Assembly: GCA_965213525.1 (NCBI GenBank)
Contig: OZ243889.1
Span: forward strand, 434,001-498,000
Direction of reading: 5' to 3'
DNA: 64,000 nt
Source of the DNA: G965213525 sp965213525
Lineage (GTDB): Bacteria; Actinomycetota; Acidimicrobiia; Acidimicrobiales; Poriferisodalaceae
The position numbers and the translations under genes were made by a program. Under the pieces are notes generated by a model. That model worked only from the letters and a program-made list of their open reading frames with translations. It had not been told where the DNA came from and did not search any database. Positions within the stretch are counted from its first letter, which is position 1. Each line of letters starts with the position of its first letter. Shown here piece by piece: positions 1 through 8,757 of this stretch.

Positions 1-1940
1 ACGCCGGGGGCATGGCCATCACCGTCGAGGCGATGGTCTACGGCAACGCCGGCGAGGGCTCGGGCAGCGGGACGGTCTGGTCCCACGATCCGGGCACCGG
101 TGAGCCCGGCATGGCCGGCACCGTCCAGGTGCGCGCCCAGGGTTCGGGAGAGATGCCCGGCGAGCACGCCCGCCTGGAGGTGTCCGCGGCCGCCGAGCGA
201 CTGCCCGAGGCGCACGCCCTGGTCGGGTCGTGGCTCGACCGCCTCGCCGCTGACGAGGCGGGCCGCATCATCGGCCTCGACGTCACCGTCGAGCGCGGCG
301 TGCCATGGGTGTTGCGATCCCGTCGCCGGGGGCCTTCGGCTGCGGCGCGCCTGCGGGTGATCGTCGAAGCGGTCGGTGCCGGTGACCTCGGCCGCCACGA
401 CGCCGTGGCGCTCGTCACCGCCGCCGACGTCGAGGAGCTGCTGCACGGCAGCATCGACGCCAGTGGCGCCGCGGTGCTCACCACCGGTCTCGGCGCCTCA
501 CCGGGCGCGGCGGTCGGGGTGGTCAGCTTCGACGCCGACGAGGCCGCCGAGCTGGCGGCGTCGGGGACCCCGGTCATCCTGGTCGCCGCCGAGACCTCGC
601 CCGAGGACGTCCACGGCATGGCTGCAGCCGCCGGCATCCTCACCACCGGGGGCGGGCTGGCCAGCCACGCCGCGGTGGTGGCCCGGGGGTGGGGCACGCC
701 GGCGGTGTGTGGCGCCGAGGAGATCGAGCTGGCCGACGACCGCCTGCGCGTGGGGGCGTCGGTCGTGCGCGCCGGCGAGCGCCTCGCGATCGACGGCACC
801 ACCGGCCAGGTGCTCCTCGGTGACGTCGAGGTCGCCGCAGCCGACGCCTCTGACGATCTCGACACCGTGCTCACCTGGGCCGACGAGGCCGCCGCCGGGA
901 GGTGGTCGGTGCGGGCCAACGCCGACACCGCCGCTGACGCCGCACGGGCCCGGGCCTTCGGGGCCACCGGCATCGGCCTGTGTCGCACCGAGCACATGTT
1001 CCTGGGCGCCGACCGCCTTCCGCTGATCCGCCAGATGATCCTGGCCGACGCACCCGAGGACGAGGCCCGGGCCCTGCGCAAGCTGCGCCGCGCCCAGAAG
1101 GCCGACTTCACCGAGCTGCTCGAGGCCATGGACGGTCTGCCGGTGACGGTGCGGTTGTTGGACCCGCCCCTCCACGAGTTCCTCCCCGACCTCGCAGAGC
1201 TCGCCGTCGCCGAGGCCACCGGTGCGCCCGACCGCGACCGCCAGGCGCTGCTCCGTGCCGTCCGGACGTGGGGTGAGGTCAACCCGATGATGGGCACCCG
1301 TGGCGTGCGCCTCGGGTACCTCAAGCCCGGGCTGTACGAGATGCAGGTCAAGGCGCTCCTCGATGCTGCCATCACCCGACGCCAGGCGGGGGGCGACCCG
1401 ATCGTCGAGGTGATGATCCCCCTCACCGTCACCGGGCCTGAGCTCGCCGGCGCTCGTCGCTGGGTCACCGATGCCCTGGCCGACAAGGGCGAGGCCGTCG
1501 CCGATCTCGAGGTGGGCGTCGGCACGATGATCGAGACCCCGCGCGCCGCGCTGTGCGCCGCGGAGCTGGCCAGCCACGCGGAGTTCTTCAGCTTCGGCAC
1601 CAACGACTTGACCCAGCTCTGCTTCGGGTTCAGCCGCGATGACGTCGAGGGTCAGATGATGGGTCGCTACCTCGACCTCGGGCTGCTGGCAGCCAACCCC
1701 TTCGAGCACCTCGATGCCGACGGCGTCGGCCGCCTGGTCGCCGAGGCCACCCGAGAGGGCCGTCGGGCCCGGCCCGGGCTCAAGGTGGGGCTCTGCGGTG
1801 AGCACGGGGGGGACCCGGCGTCGATCCGGGTGCTCGCCGACGTCGGACTCGACTACGTGAGCTGCTCGCCCTTCCGGGTGCCGGTCGCCCGGCTGGCGGT
1901 CGCCCAAGCCCTGCTCGCACGAGACGCCGCCGGACCCTGA
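1..1940 (+). CDS. ppdK: Pyruvate, phosphate dikinase, C-terminal two thirds (cut by window edge)
   Basis: The reading frame is open to the window edge, so the N-terminus (most of the ATP-grasp domain) lies outside. PPDK interconverts pyruvate + ATP + Pi and PEP + AMP + PPi in the cytoplasm. The visible part begins in the ATP-grasp domain (AMVYGNAGEGSGSGTVW, equivalent to the AMVFGN..GSGTGVAF segment of the family). The phosphohistidine domain follows, with the swivelling His in TTGGGLASHAAVVARGWG. Then comes the PEP-binding TIM barrel with GIGLCRTEHMF, SFGTNDLTQLCFGFSRDD and the catalytic Cys in GLCGEHGG. About 640 residues are visible of roughly 870-900 expected. PPS is less likely, because the NDLTQ..FGFSRDD and GLCRTEHMF motifs are those of PPDK. 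Confidence 0.95.
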   Translation, partial: AGGMAITVEAMVYGNAGEGSGSGTVWSHDPGTGEPGMAGTVQVRAQGSGEMPGEHARLEVSAAAERLPEAHALVGSWLDRLAADEAGRIIGLDVTVERGVPWVLRSRRRGPSAAARLRVIVEAVGAGDLGRHDAVALVTAADVEELLHGSIDASGAAVLTTGLGASPGAAVGVVSFDADEAAELAASGTPVILVAAETSPEDVHGMAAAAGILTTGGGLASHAAVVARGWGTPAVCGAEEIELADDRLRVGASVVRAGERLAIDGTTGQVLLGDVEVAAADASDDLDTVLTWADEAAAGRWSVRANADTAADAARARAFGATGIGLCRTEHMFLGADRLPLIRQMILADAPEDEARALRKLRRAQKADFTELLEAMDGLPVTVRLLDPPLHEFLPDLAELAVAEATGAPDRDRQALLRAVRTWGEVNPMMGTRGVRLGYLKPGLYEMQVKALLDAAITRRQAGGDPIVEVMIPLTVTGPELAGARRWVTDALADKGEAVADLEVGVGTMIETPRAALCAAELASHAEFFSFGTNDLTQLCFGFSRDDVEGQMMGRYLDLGLLAANPFEHLDADGVGRLVAEATREGRRARPGLKVGLCGEHGGDPASIRVLADVGLDYVSCSPFRVPVARLAVAQALLARDAAGP

Positions 1941-1976
1941 ACGCCCCACGGCCGGTCGCGGCCCGTAGCGGACAGG

Positions 1977-2537
1977 TCAGGTCTCGACGTGACCCCCGGT
2001 TCGCCAGTAGAAGCCGTCGCGACGATCGAGGAACCCCTCGTCGACGAGGTGACGCCGCAGGCTCGCGGTGTCGTCGTGCCACCGCTTCAACACGACGTTG
2101 ACCTTCCACTCCGAGTGCAGCTGCCCGGGCTCGAACTCCTGGGCGAGCCGGTCCAGCACCACCCGCCTCTTGGAGCGCTGGGCCGGGATGCGGACGAGGC
2201 GCCCGCCCACGAAGAACCGACCGAGGGTGCGGGCGTCGGGATCATCTGCGTCGGGTCGGGGCGTCGTGGTCTCCCCAGCGGCCGTTCGTGCGGCGGTGGC
2301 GAAGGCGTCGGCGCTCAGCTGGAGCGTGGCGGGGCGCGCTGGCTGGGCGGGCTCCTCGACGAGCCCGGCATCGATGAGCCGGCCGAGTGCGTCGGCCGCC
2401 TCGCGCAGCCCGAGCCCGGTCATGTGGACCACCTGGTCGAGGTCGGCGGCGCCGAGCACGAGGGCGGCGACCACGGCGCGGCGGTCGTCCTCGGCGAGCA
2501 GGCCGACCAGCCGAGCGGCGTCGAGGGGACGATCCAC
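1977..2537 (-). CDS. DUF2087 family protein with N-terminal winged-helix-like region
   Basis: 186 aa. The C-terminal ~80 residues match the DUF2087 pattern: GRFFVGGRLVRIPAQRSKR, an acidic EFEPG stretch, KVNVVLKRWHDDTASLRRHL, then DEGFLDRRDGFYWRT. In this family the domain is often preceded by an ArsR/GntR-like HTH. Here the first ~70 residues (LLAEDDRRAVVAALVLGA...LGRLIDAGLVEE) look like such a winged helix, so a transcriptional regulator is likely. It is convergent with ppdK (36-bp gap). Its start lies about 250 bp from dnaG on the other strand, so the two genes are divergent. Ligand and targets are unknown. Confidence 0.8.
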   Translation of the reverse strand: MDRPLDAARLVGLLAEDDRRAVVAALVLGAADLDQVVHMTGLGLREAADALGRLIDAGLVEEPAQPARPATLQLSADAFATAARTAAGETTTPRPDADDPDARTLGRFFVGGRLVRIPAQRSKRRVVLDRLAQEFEPGQLHSEWKVNVVLKRWHDDTASLRRHLVDEGFLDRRDGFYWRTGGHVET

Positions 2538-2785
2538 GGACCCCCAGCCTACGAACCGGGGGCTCGCCTGGGCCCGGGCGGCCCGTGGCAGCCTGCGCGG
2601 GCGGGGGCGCGGGCGGGGCGTGGCGTGGCGTCGGTGGACCGATGCTCTGAGGCCGGCGGGCGGGGTCGCATCGGGGCCGTGGGCCGGCGCTGCGGTCCGG
2701 CCGCCGGGTTTGGGCGGCTGGTAGGTTCGACGGGGTGCGACGCCTGGTGGGGGGCGGCGGTTGCGGAGGCGGAGGCCGCTGAGCG

Positions 2786-4681
2786 ATGCCGATCGTCGAC
2801 GAGGACATCCAGCGGGTGCGAGAGCTCACCGATGCGGTGGCGCTCGTCGGTGCCCACGTCGGGCTGCGCCGGGTCGGCCGGCGCCAGGTCGGTCTCTGCC
2901 CCTTCCACGAGGAGCGCACGCCGTCGTTCTCGGTGAACGCCGAGGAGGGCCTGTACTACTGCTTCGGGTGCGGCGCCTCGGGCGACGTGATCACCTTCGT
3001 CCAGCGCATCGAGGGCCTCGACTTCCCCGGCGCCGTCGAGCACCTCGCAGATCGGGCCGGCTTGCAGCTGCGCTACACCGACCCCGAGGTCGGGCAGCGG
3101 CGGCGCCGCAACGCCGAGCTGCACGAGGTCGTCGAGCGTGCGGTCGAGTGGTACCACCGACGCCTCCTGGCCGACCCCGCCGCCGGAGCAGCGCGGGCCT
3201 ACCTGCGCTCCCGGGGCTATGACGGCGAGATCGTGCGGCGCTTCCGCCTCGGGTGGGCACCCGACGCGTGGGACCTGCTGTCCCAGGCGCTGCGCGACGC
3301 CGGAGAGGATCAGCTCGTCCAGGCCGGGCTCAGCCGCCGGGGTGGGCGGGGCGGGCTCATCGACGTGTTCCGGTCGCGGGTGCTGTTCCCCGTGCTGGAC
3401 GTCTCGGGGCGTTCGATCGGCTTCGGCGGTCGCATCCTGCCCGGGGGCGAGGGGCCCAAGTACAAGAACTCCCATCAGGGACCGCTGTACGATAAGGGCC
3501 GCGTCCTCTACGGGCTCAGCTGGGCCAAGCAGCGCGCGGTCGAGCGGGGCCGGCTGGTGGTCTGTGAGGGCTACACCGACGTGATCGCCTTCGCCTCCGT
3601 CGGGGTCACCGAGGCCGTCGCCACCTGCGGGACCGCGCTCACCGAGGACCACGTGAGGGCGATGCGACGCTTCGCTCGACGCATCGTGTTGGCCTTCGAC
3701 GCCGATGATGCCGGTGCCCTGGCCGCCGAGCGGGTGTACGCCTGGGAGCGCGCCCATGACCTGGAGGTCGCCGTCGTCGACCTCGGGGCCGGTCGAGATC
3801 CAGGCGATGTCGCCTCGGTCGACCCCGACGGCCTCGTCGCCGCCGTGGGGGCGGCCGAGCCGTTGCTCGGCTGGCGGGTCCGCCGGCTGCTCGACGGGGT
3901 CGAGGGGGCCACCCCCGAGCGTCGAGCGGCGGTTGCGCACCGGGCCCTCGACACGGTGGCCGAGCACCCCGACGAGCTGGTGCGCGACCAGTACGTCATG
4001 TCGATCGCCGGTCGCTGCGACCTCGACGTCGCCCGCCTGCGGGCCGCGCTGGGGCCCCACCGGGATGGCCGTGGAGGTGGCCGTGACGCCGGCACCGGGC
4101 CGCCGACGTCGCGATCAGGCCGCACGGCGCGCCCGGGTGAGCCTGGTCGAGGTGGCAGGGGCGCAGGCACCACGACTGGCCTCGGCGACCGCGCCGCTCA
4201 CGACGGGGGGGCCCTCTCGCCCGGCGGGACAGGCACGGCGGCACCGGCCAGCCCGGCGGAGCTGGAGGCGTTGCGGGTCCTCGCCGGACGCCCGGCCGAG
4301 ATCGCCCACCGCCTGCACCCCGGGCTGTTCCCGACCCCGGCCGCCGCGTCGGCCTACGCCGCCCTGGCCGCAGCGGCCTCACCTCGCCTGGCCGCCGCCC
4401 AGCTCGACGCGCCCGCCGCCGCCCTCGTGCGCCGGGCGGCCGTCGAGCACAGCGACGCCGAGGTGGACGGGGTGATGCTCCCGCTGGTGCGTCGGGCGGG
4501 CGAACGGGCCGCCGAGCGCCTACACCGCAGGTTCGCCGGCACGTCCGAGTGGCGAGACCACGCCCCGCTGCTGTCGTGGGTGTCGAGCCGCCTCGCCGAG
4601 CTCGCCGACGACCACACCCGAGACGGGGCGCTCGACGCCCTGTCGGGGTGGTTGGCGTCGTGGGAGGAGGCTGCGGCGTGA
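2786..4681 (+). CDS. dnaG: DNA primase
   Basis: 631 aa, normal length for bacterial DnaG, which makes RNA primers at the replication fork. The N-terminal zinc-binding motif is present (LCPFHEERTPSFSV...YYCFGCGASGDVI: Cys, His, Cys, Cys). The TOPRIM catalytic core shows the acidic residues of VVCEGYTDVIA and AFDADDAG. Between ~420 and 490 is a low-complexity Gly/Arg/Pro linker. The C-terminal ~130 residues are the poorly conserved helicase-interacting region. The last four bases overlap the GTG start of the downstream sigma-factor gene, giving the conserved dnaG-rpoD gene pair without rpsU. Confidence 0.97.
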   Translation: MPIVDEDIQRVRELTDAVALVGAHVGLRRVGRRQVGLCPFHEERTPSFSVNAEEGLYYCFGCGASGDVITFVQRIEGLDFPGAVEHLADRAGLQLRYTDPEVGQRRRRNAELHEVVERAVEWYHRRLLADPAAGAARAYLRSRGYDGEIVRRFRLGWAPDAWDLLSQALRDAGEDQLVQAGLSRRGGRGGLIDVFRSRVLFPVLDVSGRSIGFGGRILPGGEGPKYKNSHQGPLYDKGRVLYGLSWAKQRAVERGRLVVCEGYTDVIAFASVGVTEAVATCGTALTEDHVRAMRRFARRIVLAFDADDAGALAAERVYAWERAHDLEVAVVDLGAGRDPGDVASVDPDGLVAAVGAAEPLLGWRVRRLLDGVEGATPERRAAVAHRALDTVAEHPDELVRDQYVMSIAGRCDLDVARLRAALGPHRDGRGGGRDAGTGPPTSRSGRTARPGEPGRGGRGAGTTTGLGDRAAHDGGALSPGGTGTAAPASPAELEALRVLAGRPAEIAHRLHPGLFPTPAAASAYAALAAAASPRLAAAQLDAPAAALVRRAAVEHSDAEVDGVMLPLVRRAGERAAERLHRRFAGTSEWRDHAPLLSWVSSRLAELADDHTRDGALDALSGWLASWEEAAA

Positions 4682-5622
4682 GGCGCAACGAGCCGCCGGC
4701 GCCGGACCCGGTGCGCCAGTACCTCGACGAGATCGGTCAGGTGCCGTTGCTCACCGCCGACGAAGAGGTCGCCCTGGCCCGCCGCATCGAGGCCGGCGTG
4801 CAGGCGACCGAGAGCCTCGGTGCCCTCGCAGACGGGGCCTCGCCCGACGGGTGCGCCGCTCGTCGCGCCGAGCTCATCGCCACGATCGCCGACGCCGATG
4901 CGGCTCGCTCGCACCTCGCCCGGGCCAACCTGCGGTTGGTCGTCTCGATCGCCAAGCGCTTCGCCGGGCGTGGCGTCCCGCTCCTGGATCTCGTGCAGGA
5001 GGGCAACCTCGGGCTGTTGCGGGCGGTCGAGAAGTTCGACCACCACCGGGGCTTCCGCTTCTCGACCTACGCCTCATGGTGGATCCGCCAGGCGGTGTCG
5101 AGCTCGCTGGCCGAGCAGTCGCGCACCATCCGGCTGCCCGCCCACGTCGCCGAGGAGTCCAACCGTGTGGCGAGGGCTCAACGCCAGCTGACCGCCGAGC
5201 TCGAACGTGAGCCGTCTGCAGCCGAGATCGCCGAGCGGGTCGGGGTGGGCGTCGGCCGGGTCGACGAGCTGCGCCGGATCGCCCTCGACACCCTGTCACT
5301 CGACTCGCCGGTCGGTGACGACGACGACAGCTCGCTGGGGGACTTCGTCACCGACGCCTCGACCGATGCGCCGGTCGACGCCGCCGCCCGCCAGAGCCTC
5401 GCCGACATCCTGGCCGAGGTCCTCGGCGAGCTGAGCGGGCGCGAGCAGGAGCTGATGCGCCTGCGGTTCGGGCTCGGCGACACCACCCCTCGCACGCTCG
5501 ACGAGGTGGGCCGGGAGTTCAGGGTGACGCGTGAGCGGGTGCGCCAGATCGAGGCCAAGACGCTGGCCAAGCTGCGCCACCCCCAGCACCGGGCACGCCT
5601 GGTCGACTTCTTGGAAGGTTGA
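4678..5622 (+). CDS. rpoD: RNA polymerase sigma-70 factor, primary type, short form
   Basis: 314 aa from the GTG that overlaps the dnaG stop (GTGA). The frame is open further upstream, but that would lie inside dnaG. Region 1.2 starts almost immediately (DPVRQYLDEIGQVPLLT). Region 2 is complete, with ANLRLVVSIAKRF, LLDLVQEGNLGLLRAVEKFD and FSTYASWWIRQAV. Regions 3 and 4 follow, ending in the -35 recognition HTH (TLDEVGREFRVTRERVRQIE). The long acidic N-terminal extension of actinobacterial SigA/HrdB is absent. The dnaG-rpoD context favours the housekeeping factor, but a SigB/HrdD-type group 2 factor cannot be excluded without the rest of the genome. Confidence 0.9.
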   Translation: MRRNEPPAPDPVRQYLDEIGQVPLLTADEEVALARRIEAGVQATESLGALADGASPDGCAARRAELIATIADADAARSHLARANLRLVVSIAKRFAGRGVPLLDLVQEGNLGLLRAVEKFDHHRGFRFSTYASWWIRQAVSSSLAEQSRTIRLPAHVAEESNRVARAQRQLTAELEREPSAAEIAERVGVGVGRVDELRRIALDTLSLDSPVGDDDDSSLGDFVTDASTDAPVDAAARQSLADILAEVLGELSGREQELMRLRFGLGDTTPRTLDEVGREFRVTRERVRQIEAKTLAKLRHPQHRARLVDFLEG

Positions 5623-5666
5623 ACCGGGTCCGGGCATGAGGGCTGTGCCGGGCGGTCGAGGCGGTG

Positions 5667-5739
5667 CTCCGGGGGTGGGGCTCGAACCCACGACCTAGCG
5701 GTTAACAGCCGCTTGCTCTGCCAGCTGAGCTACCCCGGA
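5667..5739 (-). tRNA. tRNA-Asn (anticodon GTT)
   Basis: On the minus strand a complete cloverleaf can be folded: acceptor TCCGGGG pairs with CCCCGGA, D arm AGCTCAGCTGGCAGAGC, anticodon loop CTGTTAACC with GTT, and T arm GTGGGTTCGAGCCC. CCA is not encoded. It is placed 44 bp after the sigma-factor gene and convergent with it. Confidence 0.97.
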
Positions 5740-5808
5740 ATGGAACAGCAACCGTAGCAGCGAGCCCTAGCGGGCTGCGTGCAGGCGACCGCAGGCCGGG
5801 GCTTTGGC

Positions 5809-6684
5809 TCAGTCCGCCGCCGGCAGGGTGAGGACCTGGCCCGGGAGCAGCACGTCGGGGTCACCGGGGACCACGAGGCGCGAGCGGTTGACGTCGATCA
5901 GCACCCGCCAGTACCCAGCGACCACGGCCTCGTCGTCGCTGGCCGTCACCGCCTCGGCGATCGACCAGAAGTGCTCACCGGGGGCCACCACCCACCGTGT
6001 GCCCGCCTCTTGCGGGTCGGGACCCGGGCTCGGCTCCTCGGGTCCGCCGGAAGGTGGGACCACCCCGACGACGGCCGGCGACCCGGGGGCCGGGATCCGA
6101 TCGGGCAGGCGCTCGGTGACCGGGGGCACGGTCACGTCGGAGAGCGGCACCATCACCGCCGTCGGGACGGTCGCACCGTCCTCGGTGCCGGCTTTCCGGG
6201 TTGCCTCTGTCTCGTTTGCTCCCGTCTCGTCTGCTCCTGTCTCGCCTGCCTCAGCTGGCGCTGGCTCGGTGCTCGCTGCCCCGGCGTCGTCGACGGGGGC
6301 GGGCTCGGGAGCTTCGACCGTGGCGGCGGCGGCGGCCGATCCGCTGGCGACTGCCGGGACGGCGGCCGCCGCGGTCATCACCTGGATGGTGCGACGTCCG
6401 TGGCCGATCACGTGGCGGACGGCGACGCTCGTCCGGCGGACGAGCGCACCGAGCCCACAGAGGGCTGCCCACCCGAGCAGCGCCACGCCCGTCGCCAGGA
6501 GCACCCACCTCAACACGGTGATCACGAGCGTCTGCTGGACGGCGTCGCCGGCGGCGCGAGGTGCCAGCGCGTCCACCGCGACGACGACGGCCATCGCTGC
6601 ACCGCCGGCCGCGCCGGCGATCGCCTTGGTGGCCCAGGTGGCATCAGACGATGGCACCGCTGCTACTTGCCGGTGCCCGTTCAC
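5809..6684 (-). CDS. Membrane protein with C-terminal LysM-like domain
   Basis: 291 aa. Two or three hydrophobic segments occupy residues ~17-35, ~50-75 and ~105-120. A long Ala/Glu/Pro/Thr-rich extracellular linker follows. The last ~70 residues resemble LysM (WVVAPGEHFWSIAEAV...VDVNRSRLVVPGDPDVLLPG, ending LTLP), suggesting attachment to peptidoglycan. The GTG start used here lies in the proximal copy of a 71-bp tandem duplication. The ancestral start overlapping the upstream stop (GTGA) lies in the distal copy and now opens only a 24-codon peptide. The gene is downstream of the pseudokinase gene and probably cotranscribed with it. Confidence 0.75.
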   Translation of the reverse strand: MNGHRQVAAVPSSDATWATKAIAGAAGGAAMAVVVAVDALAPRAAGDAVQQTLVITVLRWVLLATGVALLGWAALCGLGALVRRTSVAVRHVIGHGRRTIQVMTAAAAVPAVASGSAAAAATVEAPEPAPVDDAGAASTEPAPAEAGETGADETGANETEATRKAGTEDGATVPTAVMVPLSDVTVPPVTERLPDRIPAPGSPAVVGVVPPSGGPEEPSPGPDPQEAGTRWVVAPGEHFWSIAEAVTASDDEAVVAGYWRVLIDVNRSRLVVPGDPDVLLPGQVLTLPAAD

Positions 6685-6771
6685 GGTGTGACCAGCTCGG
6701 TGGCCCAGGTGGCATCAGACGATGGCACCGCTGCTACTCGCCGGTGCCCGTTCACGGTGTGACCAGCTCGG
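6628..6771. repeat. 71-bp tandem duplication across a gene boundary
   Basis: Two adjacent copies, 6628-6700 and 6699-6771, have period 71 and one mismatch (T6668/C6739). Each copy carries the last codons of the pseudokinase gene and the first ~20 codons of the LysM protein gene on the minus strand. Because 71 is not a multiple of three, the distal copy of the LysM start is out of frame with the gene. It ends at a TGA that overlaps the functional GTG. Confidence 0.95.
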
Positions 6772-8125
6772 TCGAGCCGTCGGTGGTGGTGATCGACAAC
6801 GTGTCGCACCCACCGGCGGTGATGACCTCGACCGCATCCACCGGCCCGACGACGGCGGTCGCCTCGTTCTCGAGCGGCCGCTCGGACGGCCACCGGGGGA
6901 ACAGGTGCACCGCCCCGTCGGCGGCGGTGACCAGGCCGGGCAGCGGTCGACCATCGCACTCCCACGCGCCCACCACCACGTGATCATCGGGGCCACCCAG
7001 CGTCCAACGCCGCGCCCCGGCGGTGACCTCGTCGCCGTCGCGGCGAACGGCGTCGAGGCAGCCGTCGCCGTCGGGGTCCGCGACCCCGAGCCCCGGGTCG
7101 GTGACCGGCTCGCACGCCGGTGCCGGGTCGGGGGCCGGGTCCTCGGACTGCGCACCTGGAGGGTCGGTCGAGTGCTCCGGTGGCGCCACCTCGAGAGCAC
7201 CACCCCCGGGGCGTCTCGCGCCGGCGTCGAGGTCGGTGTCGGTGGCGCCGTCGGGATCTGCGGCGGGTCGAGGTGCTGGTGCGCTGGTGGGCGCTGGCCC
7301 CACGGCGTCGGCGTCGGCGTCGGTGGCCGTGGCCGTGGCCGTGGTCGTGGTCGTGGTGGAACGCCACCACCCCACGCCGAGGGCGACGACGACGCCCAGC
7401 AGTGCCGCACCCGACAGTGCGCCCAGAAGCCTCCGTGAGGGTCCCCGGCGGCTCCTCGAAGACCCGCCCGAGTCGTTCGCCCGAGGCGGCGGCAGCTGGC
7501 GAGCCGCCGGTGACGTCGCCCCCGGCCCCAACCGGCGCCCGATCGTCGTCAGGTCACCGGTGGTGCCGGCGAGCCAGCGGTCGAGCTCCTCGTCGTCGGT
7601 GATGCGGCGCAGCATCCTCACGAGGTCGATGACATCGGCGGCGGGGTCGACGTCGGATCCTGCGCGGCCGAAGCCGCACAGCATCGGTCGGCTACCCGGG
7701 CGCCAGATGACGTGCTCCTCTCGCACGGCACCGTGACCGACGCCGAGGGCGTGCAGCCGGGTCAGTGTGTCGGCCAGGGAGGAGCCGATGGCCCGGACCT
7801 CGGCGCCGTCGGGGCGGGCCCCGTCCAAGGTCGCCGTGCCGGCCGGGGCGAGCACGAGCTCACAGACCTCTCCGGCCCCATCCGCCTCACCCGGCGCATC
7901 GACCCCCCCGGTCCGGTCGGTGCGACCTGCCTCATCCGGCGCGCCAGCCCCCCCGGTCCGGTCGACCCCGCCGGTCCCGCCGGTCCCGCCGTCGACCAGC
8001 TGCACCGCACCTTGTCCGTCGAGCGACGACAAGATCCACCTCTCGTGGTCACGCCGCTCGTCGGCGTCGGGCCCGGCGAACGTCTTGACCGCCACCGGCC
8101 GACCGTCCCGCACCGTCAAGGTCAC
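6752..8125 (-). CDS. Membrane-anchored protein with pseudokinase domain
   Basis: 457 aa. The N-terminal ~230 residues resemble a Ser/Thr protein kinase: a nucleotide-loop/VAVK-like segment at ~10-15, then LADTLTRLHALGVGHGAVREEHVIW in the place of the catalytic loop and MLCGFGRAG in the place of DFG. The catalytic Asp of HRD and the metal-binding Asp of DFG are both missing, so phosphotransfer is unlikely. A Thr/Gly/Asp repeat linker interrupts the N-lobe (~55-85). One transmembrane helix (LLGALSGAALLGVVVALGVG) follows, then a Thr/Ala/Asp-rich linker and a ~150-residue C-terminal domain with Cys residues and a DPDGDGCLDAV calcium-loop-like motif. That domain is probably extracellular, as in PknB-type receptors. 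The next gene downstream is a LysM-type membrane protein. Confidence 0.75.
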   Translation of the reverse strand: MTLTVRDGRPVAVKTFAGPDADERRDHERWILSSLDGQGAVQLVDGGTGGTGGVDRTGGAGAPDEAGRTDRTGGVDAPGEADGAGEVCELVLAPAGTATLDGARPDGAEVRAIGSSLADTLTRLHALGVGHGAVREEHVIWRPGSRPMLCGFGRAGSDVDPAADVIDLVRMLRRITDDEELDRWLAGTTGDLTTIGRRLGPGATSPAARQLPPPRANDSGGSSRSRRGPSRRLLGALSGAALLGVVVALGVGWWRSTTTTTTATATATDADADAVGPAPTSAPAPRPAADPDGATDTDLDAGARRPGGGALEVAPPEHSTDPPGAQSEDPAPDPAPACEPVTDPGLGVADPDGDGCLDAVRRDGDEVTAGARRWTLGGPDDHVVVGAWECDGRPLPGLVTAADGAVHLFPRWPSERPLENEATAVVGPVDAVEVITAGGCDTLSITTTDGSTELVTP

Positions 8126-8199
8126 ACCTACGTCCGCCTCCTCCTAGGACCGAAAGTAGCGGAGATGCACTGATAGATCCAATGGCGGAGACGTCGTCG

Positions 8200-8757
8200 T
8201 CACCCGGATCCGTCGGGGCCAGCCAGGTACCCGACGGCGGTGGCACCGACGGTCCGTCGGCCGATGCCGGGCAGCGGACCTCGACCCCACCAGGGCTCGA
8301 CCGAGGTCGACACCCGGACCTGCACGCGCCGGTCATCCAGTCGGGCCACCTCGAGGGCCCACGGCGCGGCGCGACCCTGTGAGCCCAGCCTGGCCCGCGC
8401 CAGCGCGCCGAGACGGCCGCTGTCGACGAGGCGGATCGTGCCATCGAGCTGGTAGACCCCCCGGTCGAAGCCGAGGGCCGCCACGTCGTTGGCCACCGCA
8501 GAGGCGGCCGACGCCGTGGCCCGCTGGACCGCCAGCGCACGTCCCCCGTCGACCGACAGCACGGCCACGGCCACGACCACCAGCACCGCTGCCGGCACCA
8601 GCAGGAGCGCACTCCCGGTATCCCCGGTGAGGCGAGCTGAGCTGTCGGCCACCGGCGGTGACATCGGCGCCCCCCGCCAACCCCACCGGCGCCTGCTCCA
8701 CCGGCGGCGAGACCCATGGCTCGGTCGTCGGTTCGACGCCGGCTGCGACGTCGTCAC
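8200..8757 (-). CDS. TadG-like / Rv3654c-like pilus assembly membrane protein
   Basis: 185 aa from the GTG overlapping the preceding stop (GTGA at 8757-8754). A shorter form from the ATG at residue ~31 is possible. The diagnostic segment is ADSSARLTGDTGSALLLVPA followed by a hydrophobic helix, matching the D-x-G-S/E helper-pilin signature of TadE/TadG proteins at the end of actinobacterial tad operons. The remainder is a ~110-residue exported domain. It is the last gene of the minus-strand tad operon. Confidence 0.7.
   Translation of the reverse strand: MTTSQPASNRRPSHGSRRRWSRRRWGWRGAPMSPPVADSSARLTGDTGSALLLVPAAVLVVVAVAVLSVDGGRALAVQRATASAASAVANDVAALGFDRGVYQLDGTIRLVDSGRLGALARARLGSQGRAAPWALEVARLDDRRVQVRVSTSVEPWWGRGPLPGIGRRTVGATAVGYLAGPDGSG

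Noticed and set aside
2549..4060. A 503-codon minus-strand frame opposite dnaG
   Set aside because: It is a shadow of the primase gene with no recognisable domain and low-complexity composition.
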